Positions 26,566 to 35,021 are shown, counted from the first letter of the stretch. The stretch: DNA of 48,703 nucleotides from Verrucomicrobiota bacterium (GCA_016871515.1 VHDE01000041.1:1-48703); one strand, 5' to 3'. Notes: a model not told the origin generated them from the sequence alone. Translations and numbers: made by a program.

Positions 26566-26621
26566 AATCTAGAGCGTTTCTCTGCCTATCCGGAAATCTG
26601 TTTCGAGAAACGCTCTAGATT
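26566..26621. terminator. Bidirectional terminator-like hairpin between convergent genes
   Basis: 17-bp perfect stem (core tctagagcgtttctc / gagaaacgctctaga) with a 22-nt loop, placed between the ends of the O-antigen ligase gene and the minus-strand pseudouridine synthase gene, whose stop codon touches it. There is no strong U-tract on either side, so attenuation by stem strength alone is inferred. Confidence 0.7.
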
Positions 26622-27183
26622 ATGCAAAGACCAGCTTTCGCTGAGCCGGGGTTAACACCTTCCACGACCCGGTCTTCAAGTTCCCGAGCTCAAAATCGCC
26701 GATCTTAACGCGAATCAACCGGAGGGTGGGATGTCCGATTGCGGCCGTCATTTTCCTCACTTGGCGGTTTTTGCCTTCAACTAATTCGAGAGCCAGCCAG
26801 CAAGTCTCGACTGACTTCCGAAAACGAATCGGCGGATTTCGCGGTGGCAGCTCCGGTTTGGGATCGAGAAGGTGCGCCCGACAAGGCAAGGTCGTCCGCC
26901 CTTGAATGAGGACGCCGCGTTCGAGGTTTCGGAGTGACTCCTCAGAAGGTGTGCGCTCGACCTGCGCCCAGTAAACGCGGCGATGCCCCCGGGCTGGATT
27001 CAACAGTGCGAAGTTCAGCTGCCGCTCATCGCTCAATAACAGAAGCCCTTCCGTTTCCGCATCCAGCCGGCCAATTGGATAAACGTCACGCGGGAATCCA
27101 AAAGCTGCCAAGGCGCCAAAACGTGAACCGTCCGGCGTGAATTGGCTTACGATGCCGTACGGTTTATGAAAGGAAATCAGCAT
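26620..27183 (-). CDS. rluE: RsuA/RluE-family pseudouridine synthase
   Basis: 187 residues from ATG 27183 (MLISFHKPYGIVSQF); upstream in-frame codons lie in repeat sequence. It isomerises a uridine of rRNA to pseudouridine. The catalytic motif GRLDAETEGLLLLSD is present, with Asp in GRLDAET as the nucleophile, together with KPYGIVSQF and the C-terminal LVEGKNRQVRKMTAAIGHPTLRLIRV. The lack of an S4 domain and the short length match RluE (23S rRNA U2457 in E. coli) rather than RsuA or RluB, so the symbol is an assignment by architecture. Confidence 0.88.
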   Translation of the reverse strand: MLISFHKPYGIVSQFTPDGSRFGALAAFGFPRDVYPIGRLDAETEGLLLLSDERQLNFALLNPARGHRRVYWAQVERTPSEESLRNLERGVLIQGRTTLPCRAHLLDPKPELPPRNPPIRFRKSVETCWLALELVEGKNRQVRKMTAAIGHPTLRLIRVKIGDFELGNLKTGSWKVLTPAQRKLVFA

Positions 27184-27294
27184 GTTTTGTGGCGACACCT
27201 CTACACAGTTTTGGCGCGCGTTGGAACCATGAACTGCGCTAGCGCACCGTCTCGTGAGAGCGCACCACTCATAAACCTGAAAACAGCAGCTGGG

Positions 27295-27412
27295 CTGAAC
27301 AGGAGGGAACAGAGGCAACAGAGTTGGAGAGATTTGTCGAGAACAGCGCTGTTGTTTGAATCTCACCTGACCGGTGAACGTCCCTCTGTTTCCTCCGTTG
27401 CCTCCTGTTCAG
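27295..27412. repeat. Intergenic inverted repeat (ctgaacaggagg family)
   Basis: Left arm 27295-27324 (ctgaacaggagggaacagag...) and right arm 27383-27412 are reverse complements over 30 bases with a few mismatches. Between them is a smaller palindrome aacagcgctgtt. The 416-base space 27184-27599 between rluE and uvrA holds only this, the element at 27451-27476 and the two genes' 5' regions. Confidence 0.6.
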
Positions 27413-27450
27413 ATCAATCGCCGCTTTCAGGATAAAACAACCCGAGTTTT

Positions 27451-27476
27451 GCGGCGCTCTTCCGAGACGCCGCTAC
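27451..27476. repeat. Second copy of the gcggcgctctt.cgagacgccgctac hairpin
   Basis: 26 bases differing at one position from the reverse complement of the left inner arm of the 22995-23104 palindrome. Here only one arm-like unit is present and it folds on itself (gcggcg...cgccgc). A weaker relative, gcaccgtctcgtgagagcgcacc, sits at about 27243-27265. Confidence 0.6.
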
Positions 27477-27599
27477 AGGAAACAAAGCCCGGAGATTTGA
27501 GGGGAAGAAAGCCGCGTGGGCAGGGACCGAACACGGAACTGAACATAACTGAACATTTGGATGGGTTGTCAAATTTCCGGGCTGCGGTATTAATTCAAG

Positions 27600-30329
27600 G
27601 TGACCATCAAAACGTCTGACGAAGCTAAACCTGTCATTTCGATTTACGGTGCTCGAGAGCATAATCTCAAGGACCTGACATTCTCTATTCCGCGGAATCA
27701 GTTTGTCGTCATCACGGGTGTGAGCGGTTCCGGCAAGAGCACGCTTGCCTTTGATCTCTTATTCGCCGAAGGGCAACGCCGGTTTCTCGATTCAATGAGC
27801 GCGTATGCGCGCCAGTTTGTCGAGCAGCTCGCGCGGCCTGAAGTTGACCTCATTTCGGGTCTCCCACCGACTGTCAGCATCGAGCAGCGCGTTTCGCGCG
27901 GCGGAGGCAAAAGCACGGTCGCCACTGTCACTGAGATTTATCATTTTTTTCGGCTGCTCTTCGCGCGTTTAGGCGCGCAATTCTGTCCGGACTGCCAAGT
28001 GCCAGTCGCCGCTCAAACCAGCGATCAACTGGGGGATTGCCTGAAAGCTGAACTCAAAGCTCGCGGCGATTTGCGGCTCTTGGCGCCGGTCGTGAAAAAT
28101 CGGAAAGGTTTCCATACGGACATCGCGCAATGGGCGGCAAAGCACGGCTACGCTGAGATTCGCGCCGATGGCCGAATCTGCTCGACGAGCGAGCCCTTCC
28201 GCCTCGACCGGTTTCGCGAACATGACGTTGAGATCGTTGTCGGCCTGCTTGAGAGGAACGCCCGCCATGCTCTCGCCGCGAAAAAGACGCCGCCAAAACT
28301 GATCGATGAAGCGCTGCAACTCGGCCAGGGCACGTTCTTTGCCCTCGGCGCTGATGGCCGAATCTCCGTTCATTCGACCGAACGGGCTTGCCCGCAGTGC
28401 GGCAAGTCATATGAACCGCTCGATCCCAAAAATTTCAGTTACAATTCGGCGCAAGGCTGGTGTCGAACGTGCCGCGGTTTTGGCGAGCTGTTCTACTTGC
28501 CCGATGTTGATCGGGGCGCGCGCGCCGATGCCATCGAAGAATCATGGTTTGAATGGCAGGAAGGCAAACGCGAGCCTTGCCCGGATTGCCAAGGCAGCCG
28601 CCTCAACGCGATGGCGCGATCTGTCCGCCTGGATCTTCGCAACGAAGGACGGGCCTCGCCCAAGCCATCGGGCAAGCATGCGATAGGTCCCACCATCGTC
28701 GCTTTGTCTGATGCTTCCGTTCAGCAGAGCTTGGCGTTTTTTCGTTCTCTGAAATTCAGTGGCCGTGCCGCTGAGATCGCCCGCGACATTCTGCCCGAGA
28801 TTCGCGAGCGGTTGCGATTCCTGTGCGAGGTCGGACTTGGCTACTTGCAATTGGACCGAAGCGTTACGACGCTTTCCGGCGGAGAAGCGCAGCGCATCCG
28901 GCTTGCGGCTCAGCTTGGCTCGAATCTGAGCGGCGTTCTTTACATTCTCGATGAACCGACGATTGGCTTGCATCCGCGCGATAATGAACAACTTCTGGCC
29001 GCGCTCGACATGCTGAAGCGCCGCGGCAATTCGTTGGTCGTCGTCGAGCACGATCCCGAAACCATGCGCCGCGCCGATTACATCGTGGACTTGGGCCCAG
29101 GAGCTGGAGTTCGCGGCGGTGAGGTGGTTGCCGTAGGAACATTGGACGAATTGATGCGCATCGAGAACTCGGTCACTGGCCAATGCTTGCGCGCTCAACG
29201 AAAGTTTCCATCTCGCGGGCAACGCCGGCCTGTATCGCTGGACGAAAAGACGCGGCGCTCAAATCGAGGTTCTGGTGCATCGAACGCCGCCAAGACACCA
29301 TGCCTAATCCTCACCCAAGCCGCGCGAAACAATCTCAAGCGGCTGACGGTCGCGTTTCCCTTGAATCGATTCGTGGTTGTTACGGGCGTCAGCGGTTCAG
29401 GCAAGAGCACCTTGATCCACGAATGTTTGTTGCCGACGGTGCAACATTGCCTGCGGCGGGAACGCGGCCAACGGTCAGAGAGTATTGGTTGTGGACTAAA
29501 GGGATTCGAATCGATCAAAGCTGTTTATGAAGTGGACCAATCTCCGATTGGCCGGACCTTGCGATCGGCGCCTGCGACGTATGTCGGTTTCTTCGATGAA
29601 ATACGCCAGCTCTTTTCGCAGACGCCGGAGGCCCGCTTGCGCGGCTATTCTCCGAGCCGGTTTTCGTTTAACAGCACGCAAGGCCGATGCCCGACGTGCG
29701 AAGGCGCGGGCACGATCAAACTGGAGATGAACTTTATGCCGCCTGCCTACGTGCAGTGCCAAACCTGCAACAGCACCCGGTTTGATCCTGAAACGCTCGA
29801 CATTGAATGTCGCGGGAAGAATATTGCCCAAGTCCTCGATATGAGCGTCGCCGAGGCGATTGAATTCTTCGCCGCCTTTAAGAAAATTCGGCGACCGTTG
29901 GAAGCCCTGCAGGATACTGGCCTGAGTTACCTAAAGCTTGGGCAGATTTCTCCGACGTTAAGCGGCGGCGAGGCCCAGCGGATCAAACTCGTCACTCATC
30001 TGTTGACTGGATTGAAAGACTCTCCGGAGGGTCTTCGGAAAGCGACGCGTCATAACCTTTTCATCCTTGAGGAACCGACCATCGGCTTGCACATGGCCGA
30101 CGTGCAGAAGCTCGTCGAGGTCTTGCAACGGCTGGTGGATGCTGGCCACTCGGTGATTGTGATCGAGCATAATCTCGAACTGATCGCCGAAGCGGACTGG
30201 ATTGTTGATCTCGGACCTGAAGCTGGCGCAGGCGGGGGGCAGATTATAGCTCAAGGCGCCCCTGAGACTATTGCACGGACGAAAGGCTCGCAGACGGGCC
30301 GGTTTTTGCGTAGCTTGCTGGCCAATTGA
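27600..30329 (+). CDS. uvrA: UvrA-family excinuclease ATPase
   Basis: 909 residues from GTG 27600 with caagg just before it. UvrA scans DNA for lesions and loads UvrB in nucleotide excision repair. Both ABC modules are present: Walker A ITGVSGSGKSTLAF (38-51) and a second VTGVSGSGKSTLIH; signature LSGGEAQRIRLAAQL and LSGGEAQRIKLVTHL; Walker B LDEPTIGLHP in the first, but ILEEPTIGLH (822-831) in the second, where the usual Asp is Glu824. Zinc-finger cysteines are seen at ACPQCGKSY...GWCRTC and RCPTCEGAG...QCQTC. The second signature is followed by an insertion (GLKDSPEGLRKATRHNL). These features suggest a divergent UvrA class; whether it is the main or a paralogous UvrA cannot be decided here. 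Confidence 0.92.
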   Translation: MTIKTSDEAKPVISIYGAREHNLKDLTFSIPRNQFVVITGVSGSGKSTLAFDLLFAEGQRRFLDSMSAYARQFVEQLARPEVDLISGLPPTVSIEQRVSRGGGKSTVATVTEIYHFFRLLFARLGAQFCPDCQVPVAAQTSDQLGDCLKAELKARGDLRLLAPVVKNRKGFHTDIAQWAAKHGYAEIRADGRICSTSEPFRLDRFREHDVEIVVGLLERNARHALAAKKTPPKLIDEALQLGQGTFFALGADGRISVHSTERACPQCGKSYEPLDPKNFSYNSAQGWCRTCRGFGELFYLPDVDRGARADAIEESWFEWQEGKREPCPDCQGSRLNAMARSVRLDLRNEGRASPKPSGKHAIGPTIVALSDASVQQSLAFFRSLKFSGRAAEIARDILPEIRERLRFLCEVGLGYLQLDRSVTTLSGGEAQRIRLAAQLGSNLSGVLYILDEPTIGLHPRDNEQLLAALDMLKRRGNSLVVVEHDPETMRRADYIVDLGPGAGVRGGEVVAVGTLDELMRIENSVTGQCLRAQRKFPSRGQRRPVSLDEKTRRSNRGSGASNAAKTPCLILTQAARNNLKRLTVAFPLNRFVVVTGVSGSGKSTLIHECLLPTVQHCLRRERGQRSESIGCGLKGFESIKAVYEVDQSPIGRTLRSAPATYVGFFDEIRQLFSQTPEARLRGYSPSRFSFNSTQGRCPTCEGAGTIKLEMNFMPPAYVQCQTCNSTRFDPETLDIECRGKNIAQVLDMSVAEAIEFFAAFKKIRRPLEALQDTGLSYLKLGQISPTLSGGEAQRIKLVTHLLTGLKDSPEGLRKATRHNLFILEEPTIGLHMADVQKLVEVLQRLVDAGHSVIVIEHNLELIAEADWIVDLGPEAGAGGGQIIAQGAPETIARTKGSQTGRFLRSLLAN

Positions 30330-30814
30330 TGAGCCAGCCCTACGAAGAAATCATCCGGGGCGAGACATTGCTTAGGCTTGCCCCCGACGTTCGACACGAA
30401 CAGATTTGCGAACGCCTCCATAGGCTGGTCGAACTATGTGTTGCGCAGTTAAGCAGCACGCGATTGCTGGCCTCGCGATCCGTGGTGCAACTGGCAGCTG
30501 GAACCATGCTGCGGCCGGATCTTGCGCTGGTGACAAGCGCTAATGGCAAACTGTGGCTCGCTGTTGAAATTGTGAATTCTCAAGATCATCGCATCGACAC
30601 GGTCACGAAGAAAGCGATCTACGAAGAAATCAATTTGCCGCGCCTCTGGATGGTTGACCCGCGGTACGACAATGTTGAAGTGTATCATAGCAGCCCGTAC
30701 GGTTTGGCGCTGAAGGGAATTCTAGCCAGCCGCGAAGTTCTTCAGGAAAACTTGCTGCCAAACTTCCGAGTCACCATCGCCAACTTGTTCAAAGCCGACG
30801 CCTCCGAGCGCTAG
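30329..30814 (+). CDS. Uma2/DUF820-family putative PD-(D/E)XK nuclease
   Basis: 161 residues from ATG 30329, which overlaps the uvrA stop by one base (TGATG), suggesting translational coupling. The Uma2 fold is a PD-(D/E)XK restriction-endonuclease-like domain. Expected residues are seen: RPDLALV (with Asp), KLWLAVEIVNSQ (with Glu), then TKKAIYEEINLPRLWMVDP. Length is slightly under the usual ~190 because the N-terminus is short. Uma2 genes are often multicopy with unproven function; coupling to uvrA hints at a link to DNA repair but is only positional evidence. Confidence 0.75.
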   Translation: MSQPYEEIIRGETLLRLAPDVRHEQICERLHRLVELCVAQLSSTRLLASRSVVQLAAGTMLRPDLALVTSANGKLWLAVEIVNSQDHRIDTVTKKAIYEEINLPRLWMVDPRYDNVEVYHSSPYGLALKGILASREVLQENLLPNFRVTIANLFKADASER

Positions 30815-30877
30815 CTGCGTCTGCAAAAGCTGGCTGCATCAGGCATTTCGCCGTTAGATTGAACAAGGCAGTTTGGG

Positions 30878-30957
30878 GGCAGGGCGAACCTGCCGGTGAG
30901 CCGGCAAACAGTAATCGCGAATTGCTTCTGTCGGCTCACCAGCAGGTTCGCCCTGCC
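30878..30957. repeat. 80-bp palindrome with 26-bp arms
   Basis: The left arm from 30878 (ggcagggcgaacctgccggt...) and the right arm ending at 30957 pair over 26 bp with a single mismatch and a ~28-nt loop. It lies downstream of the Uma2-like gene and of the minus-strand response-regulator remnant. It could terminate both, but the sequence style matches the other dispersed palindromes. Confidence 0.7.
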
Positions 30958-30989
30958 AACTGCGGACTGACAATGTTGTGTGCTTTGAT

Positions 30990-31495
30990 TTAGGGCCGTT
31001 TGAAGGCGTCTGTCGGCGGGAATTGGTTAATGACGAGCCAGTAAAATCCAAGCTCTTTGATGATGGTTCGAAACTGCTCGAAGTCCGCAGGATTTTGGAT
31101 ATAGCTGTTGACGCCTAATTGATAACCCTCGACCATGTCGCGCTGTTCTTTCGTTCTTTCGAGGAAGTCATCGCGACGACGGGAACTGGCTTAGCCCGCG
31201 GATCGTTCTTGATTGCACGCAACACTTCTAACCCATCAACCTTTGGCAGTTTGAGATCGAGCAGCACAACCCTCGGCGGAGATTCGAAACGGCGGCTGCT
31301 ATGAGGTCCTCGGCAAAAAAGGAAATCGAGCGCTTCCTCGCCATCTCGCGCGATCTGAATGCGATTGGCCAGGTTATTCTTCTTGAGCGCATACAGCGCC
31401 AGTTCGAGATCGTCAGGATTGTCTTCGACCAGGAGAATTTCAATGGCGATAACACAGGAGCCCGGACAATTCTGCCGAGCAGTCTCGCCGATCAT
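30990..31495 (-). pseudogene. Rcp1/CheY-type response regulator, frameshifted
   Basis: A single-domain receiver of the phytochrome-associated (Rcp1-like) type: IEILLVEDNPDDLELALYAL with the acidic pair, RVVLLDLKLPKVDGLEVL with the phospho-accepting Asp, and VVAMTSSKER with the conserved Thr/Ser. In the original frame the protein then goes off into KNSATWSRVIN and stops at 31115. A two-base shift in a gcgc run near 31138-31143 restores the expected ending: DMVEGYQLGVNSYIQ, then FEQFRTIIKELGFYWL, to TAA at 30990. The invariant Lys of receivers lies in this tail; at its place the sequence reads SYIQNPADF (Lys to Asn). The start is uncertain (ATG 31495 or 31498). It is a frameshift mutant or a sequencing error. 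Confidence 0.75.
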
Positions 31496-31604
31496 CATAA
31501 GAATCGTTGCAGCAGTTCTCATTTGGGTAAATCTGGTAGGGCGCGTCACTCTGCGCGCGCCGTACGAGCGGCAAGTTACCGGGCGTTTTCGTAGAGCAAC
31601 AATC

Positions 31605-31964
31605 ATGAGCAACTCCGGCAGATTAAGGAATTGGCTGCGACGCCAAAAAGATTCTTCAGCGTCGTTTTTTGGGGAGCGAGCCTTGCAAAAGGCGATTAGG
31701 AGGTATGGCCGTATGCTTAACTTGTACATTGATTCGCGTCAGAAAACTGTCCAGATCGAAGTCTTGCTCAAAGGCGAAAAGGAGCCGATCACTTTGGTCG
31801 TTCAGGAGTACGAACTGAGCAGCGAAGAGTCTGGCACTTATTTGATTATCAAACGAGCCACAGCTTCGAGGGAATGGCTCAGCCTTTTGCTCGATGAATT
31901 CGCGCGCGGGAAGCGGATTCTGATTCCAGACAAATATGTCTCCGTCACAAAGATCATCGCCTGA
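31605..31964 (+). CDS. Conserved small protein of unknown function
   Basis: 119 residues from ATG 31605. The N-terminus is basic (RLRNWLRRQKDSSASFFGER), followed by a compact alpha/beta sequence: MLNLYIDSRQKTVQIEVLLK, EPITLVVQEYEL, YLIIKRATASREWLSLLLDE and a basic end RILIPDKYVSVTKIIA. It has the character of a small cytoplasmic domain (strand-strand-helix) and I have the impression of similar Verrucomicrobiota proteins, but no named family comes to mind. It stands divergent to the response-regulator remnant. Confidence 0.65.
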   Translation: MSNSGRLRNWLRRQKDSSASFFGERALQKAIRRYGRMLNLYIDSRQKTVQIEVLLKGEKEPITLVVQEYELSSEESGTYLIIKRATASREWLSLLLDEFARGKRILIPDKYVSVTKIIA

Positions 31965-32060
31965 GCGCGGAGGAGCGGGAGTGTTCTTCCGCCGCGAAGC
32001 AGTATCCCCCAAAGGTTCGCAAGGCGCGGCGATGTTCCCGAGCGTGGACAAAGTCGGACA

Positions 32061-32103
32061 CTCTGCCGACTGCAAGTCGGCGATACAGCAGAGTGAAACT
32101 CTG
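32061..32103. repeat. Hairpin pair in the spacer before the ebo-type genes
   Basis: gccgac-tgcaa-gtcggc (6-bp perfect stem) is nested within ctctg...cagag and overlaps a second stem, cagagt-gaa-actctg. It lies in the 280-base spacer 31965-32244, which holds no recognisable gene. Confidence 0.5.
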
Positions 32104-32244
32104 CGTTACGAGGAAGCACGCCATATCGGAATAGGCGCAGCCGAATCCAGGAGTTGTCTTCTTTCAGAATTTTGGGTTAGGTTGGTCCGTCACCTTTGGC
32201 ATCGCTGATGCAATGGCTTTAGCCAACGGTGAATGGAGAAGACT

Positions 32245-32511
32245 ATGACACGCCAAGAAGCGCTTGATCTCTATTTTATGGACGCTCGATCTAAGTTGAT
32301 CGACTTGGCGGCCTTTCTCGATCGCGTCGATCGCGCCGAAGGCGAAGCTGACTTTCGTTTGAAAGCCTTCCGGCTTGCCTTGCGGGAACTGGAACGCAAG
32401 GAACCGCAACGCGCAAAGCAAGTCTTGCTGACGCTGAGTGATCCGACCACAAAACCAATTGCCAAAGCCACGGCCAAAGCCGCCAGCGGCGCCTGGCCCG
32501 AAACCGAGTAG
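32245..32511 (+). CDS. Small conserved helical protein upstream of eboB
   Basis: 88 residues from ATG 32245, chosen over ATG 32233 because GGAGAAG lies 5-12 bases before it. All-helical, charged sequence (TRQEALDLYFMDARSKLIDL, FLDRVDRAEGEADFRLKAF), then an Ala/Lys/Thr tail. It lies 21 bases before the TatD-like gene and is probably cotranscribed. It is far shorter than EboA, and I see no specific EboA motif, so it is left unnamed. Confidence 0.65.
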   Translation: MTRQEALDLYFMDARSKLIDLAAFLDRVDRAEGEADFRLKAFRLALRELERKEPQRAKQVLLTLSDPTTKPIAKATAKAASGAWPETE

Positions 32512-32532
32512 CGCGGTTCGTGAAATGGATTT

Positions 32533-33342
32533 ATGAGATACATCGAACCCCACGGACACATGGTGAGCCGTGTTACGGATGATTATGTGGATATGGCGAC
32601 CGCCGGCTGCGAGGCCGTGTGTGAACCCGCCTTTTGGGCCGGCTTCGATCGCAGCTCAGTGCAGGGCTTTTACGATTATTTTTGTCAATTGACCGAGCAT
32701 GAGCCGAAGCGGGCGGCCAAGTTCGGATTGCGCCACTTCACCTGGCTTTGCATTAACCCGAAGGAATCCGAAGATGTGAAGCTGGCCGACGACGTTCTGG
32801 GAATTATCCCGAAGTTCCTCGACCGCCCGACAGTGCTTGGCATCGGCGAAATTGGCCTCAACAAAAACAGCAAGAATGAAATTAAAGTGCTCGAGCGCCA
32901 CATCGACCTGGCGGCGCGCCATGGGCAATTGATCCTGGTTCATACACCTCATTTGGAAGACAAACTAAAAGGCACGCGATTGATCATCGACGCGCTCAAG
33001 AGCGATAAGCGAATTCAACCGCAGCGCGTCATCATCGACCATGTGGAGGAGCATACGGTGAAGCTGGTGCTCGACGCAGGATTTTGGGCCGGGATGACGC
33101 TGTACCCGGAATCGAAATGCACGTCGGCGCGCGCCATCGATATTGTCGAGGTTTATGGCAGCGAACGCATCTGGATGAATAGCGCCTGCGACTGGGGCGT
33201 TAGCGTCCCGTTGGCCGTGCCGAAAACCGCTCTCGAAATGCGCAAGCGCGGTCACAGCGCCGACGCTATCGACAAGTTGATCTATCGGAATCCGCTTCAA
33301 TTCATGAGTCAATGCCCGAAGTTTAAGTTGAGCGCAGATTGA
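32533..33342 (+). CDS. eboB: EboB-type TatD-family metal-dependent hydrolase
   Basis: 269 residues. TatD/amidohydrolase fold: the metal-binding N-terminal motif is EPHGHM (residues 5-10, H.H), GIGEIGLNK supplies the acidic ligand, and further ligands are LVHTPH and IIDHVEEHT, with NSACDW near the end. The sequence resembles the TatD-like member of ebo clusters, which act in moving secondary-metabolite precursors (for example scytonemin monomers) to the periplasm. That identification is supported by eboE and an eboC-type prenyltransferase within 3 kb. Its own substrate is not known. Confidence 0.8.
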   Translation: MRYIEPHGHMVSRVTDDYVDMATAGCEAVCEPAFWAGFDRSSVQGFYDYFCQLTEHEPKRAAKFGLRHFTWLCINPKESEDVKLADDVLGIIPKFLDRPTVLGIGEIGLNKNSKNEIKVLERHIDLAARHGQLILVHTPHLEDKLKGTRLIIDALKSDKRIQPQRVIIDHVEEHTVKLVLDAGFWAGMTLYPESKCTSARAIDIVEVYGSERIWMNSACDWGVSVPLAVPKTALEMRKRGHSADAIDKLIYRNPLQFMSQCPKFKLSAD

Positions 33343-33354
33343 GCCAGGCCAGTT

Positions 33355-33714
33355 ATGGGATTAACGACTCAGAAACTCATCGTAAAAGAGACTCACCGTG
33401 CCCGGCGAAAAGCTGAGGTAGAGTTTCTGATCGATTCAGGCGCCGTATATAGCCTAGTGCCGGCGGCAAAGTTGAAGGCTTTAGGCATTCGTCCGCATCG
33501 CAAGGTAGATTTTGCACTGGCCGACGGCACAAAGATTACGCGCCAAGTCGGGGATGCTTATTTTGAATTTCAGGGGACTGGCGGAGCGGCGCCCGTCATC
33601 TTCGGCGAGGCTGGCGATGAGGCCCTGCTAGGCGCAACGACGTTGGAAAGTTTAGGTTTAATCTTAAACCCATTTAGCCGCCAATTGGTGCCAATGCGGA
33701 TGCTCTTGGCGTGA
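33355..33714 (+). CDS. Retropepsin-like aspartic protease
   Basis: 119 residues, 12 bases after eboB. The active-site motif LIDSGAVYSLVP puts Asp27-Ser28-Gly29 after a beta strand, as in clan AA single-domain proteases that act as dimers. A second hallmark, ALLGATTLESLGLILNP, matches the psi-loop/flap-end region of bacterial retropepsin-like proteins. There is no signal peptide, so it should be cytoplasmic. Proteins of this type occur scattered in bacterial genomes and often near toxin-antitoxin genes; its place inside an ebo-type cluster may be chance or a lineage-specific addition. Confidence 0.75.
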   Translation: MGLTTQKLIVKETHRARRKAEVEFLIDSGAVYSLVPAAKLKALGIRPHRKVDFALADGTKITRQVGDAYFEFQGTGGAAPVIFGEAGDEALLGATTLESLGLILNPFSRQLVPMRMLLA

Positions 33715-33733
33715 TGATCAATGGCATTCTGGC

Positions 33734-34924
33734 ATGAGACTCAATCACGGGCTGCACCTCGCTTACTGCACTAACATCCATCGTGGTGAGAGTTGGGAGG
33801 AAACTTTTGCCGCTCTCAATAAATACACGCTGGCCGTCCGCGACAGGGTTTCACCGCAGGACCCCTATGCCATTGGGTTGCGTTTGAGCGAGCAAGCGTC
33901 CCGTGAATTGAGTGAACCGGCGGCTCTTCTAGCCTTTCAGAAATGGCTCGATCAAGAACGTTGCTATGTTTTCACGATCAATGGATTCCCTTACGGCCGC
34001 TTCCACGGCAGCCGAGTTAAAGAGCAAGTTTATCTTCCCGACTGGACGGCGCCCGAACGTTTGGAATATACGAATCGTCTGTTCGACCTGCTCGTGCAGC
34101 TCGTGCCAAAGGACGTGGAAGGAAGTGTCAGCACGGTTCCATGCTCGTTCAAGGAGTTCATCAAGACCAACGAACTGGCCGGCGCCATGCGCGGCAATCT
34201 CTGGCGATGCGTGGAGCACATCGCCAAGCTCAGTGAAAAATCGGGACGCAAGATTCATCTCGGTCTCGAGCCTGAACCGCTTTGCTATTTGGAAACAAGC
34301 GCGGAGACGGTGCAATTCATCGAGGAAATGCGCGCCGATCGGCCCAACGATCCACGTTTAGACGAACACCTAGGCGTCAATTATGACAATTGCCACCTCG
34401 CCGTCGAATTCGAGGAACCGCGCGAAGTCGTTCGCCGGTTTCGCGATCACGGCGTTAAGGTCAGCAAGCTTCATTTTAGTTCGGCGCTGAAAGTGAGGCC
34501 CACGCCGGAAGTTCGCCGCGCGTTGAAATCGTTTGCCGACGATATTTACTTTCATCAGGTCATCGCCCGCAACGCCGGTGGAACGATCCGTCGGTACCGT
34601 GATCTCGATGTCGCCCTGAAAACCGCTCCCGATGTGAAGGAGGCCGCGTCGACGGAATGGCGCATTCATTTTCACATCCCGCTGCATAGCCAACCGACGC
34701 CGCTGTTTGACAACACGTCCGACCATCTTCTGGGCGTAATGGATATTCTCCAGGAGGACCCGAGCCTTTGTTCTCACATCGAAATGGAAACTTACACATG
34801 GGAAGTCATGCCGCCGGATCTTAAGAACCGGAATGTCGTCGATCAACTCGTTGGAGAGTACGAGTGGTGTCTCCACGAGCTGCGCCAACGAGGAATCGAA
34901 AGGGCGGCAACTCGGAACGCTTAA
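33734..34924 (+). CDS. eboE: Metabolite traffic protein EboE (xylose-isomerase-like TIM barrel)
   Basis: 396 residues. Start and motifs follow the EboE family closely: LAYCTNIHRGESWEETFAAL (9-28), IGLRLSEQASREL, FTINGFPYGRFHG, VYLPDWTAPERLEYT, then LGLEPEPLCYLE, NYDNCHLAVEFE and FHIPLHSQPTP. The barrel is of the AP-endonuclease-2/xylose-isomerase type with likely metal ligands in LGLEPEP and DNCHLA. The protein is required with the other Ebo proteins for export or modification of certain polar metabolites, but its reaction is not established. It is 19 bases downstream of the retropepsin gene. Confidence 0.88.
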   Translation: MRLNHGLHLAYCTNIHRGESWEETFAALNKYTLAVRDRVSPQDPYAIGLRLSEQASRELSEPAALLAFQKWLDQERCYVFTINGFPYGRFHGSRVKEQVYLPDWTAPERLEYTNRLFDLLVQLVPKDVEGSVSTVPCSFKEFIKTNELAGAMRGNLWRCVEHIAKLSEKSGRKIHLGLEPEPLCYLETSAETVQFIEEMRADRPNDPRLDEHLGVNYDNCHLAVEFEEPREVVRRFRDHGVKVSKLHFSSALKVRPTPEVRRALKSFADDIYFHQVIARNAGGTIRRYRDLDVALKTAPDVKEAASTEWRIHFHIPLHSQPTPLFDNTSDHLLGVMDILQEDPSLCSHIEMETYTWEVMPPDLKNRNVVDQLVGEYEWCLHELRQRGIERAATRNA

Positions 34925-35021
34925 CAATCGTGACCCCGGAACCGCTTGAGGTAAGTTCACCTATTCTATTTCGCTGCAGTCGTATTGCTTTTTCATCCCT
35001 GGTTGATTTTCCTAGTCGCCA

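Noticed and set aside
32245-32511. Naming the 88-residue gene eboA because it precedes eboB
   Set aside because: It is much shorter than EboA and carries no motif I can tie to that family; position alone is not enough.
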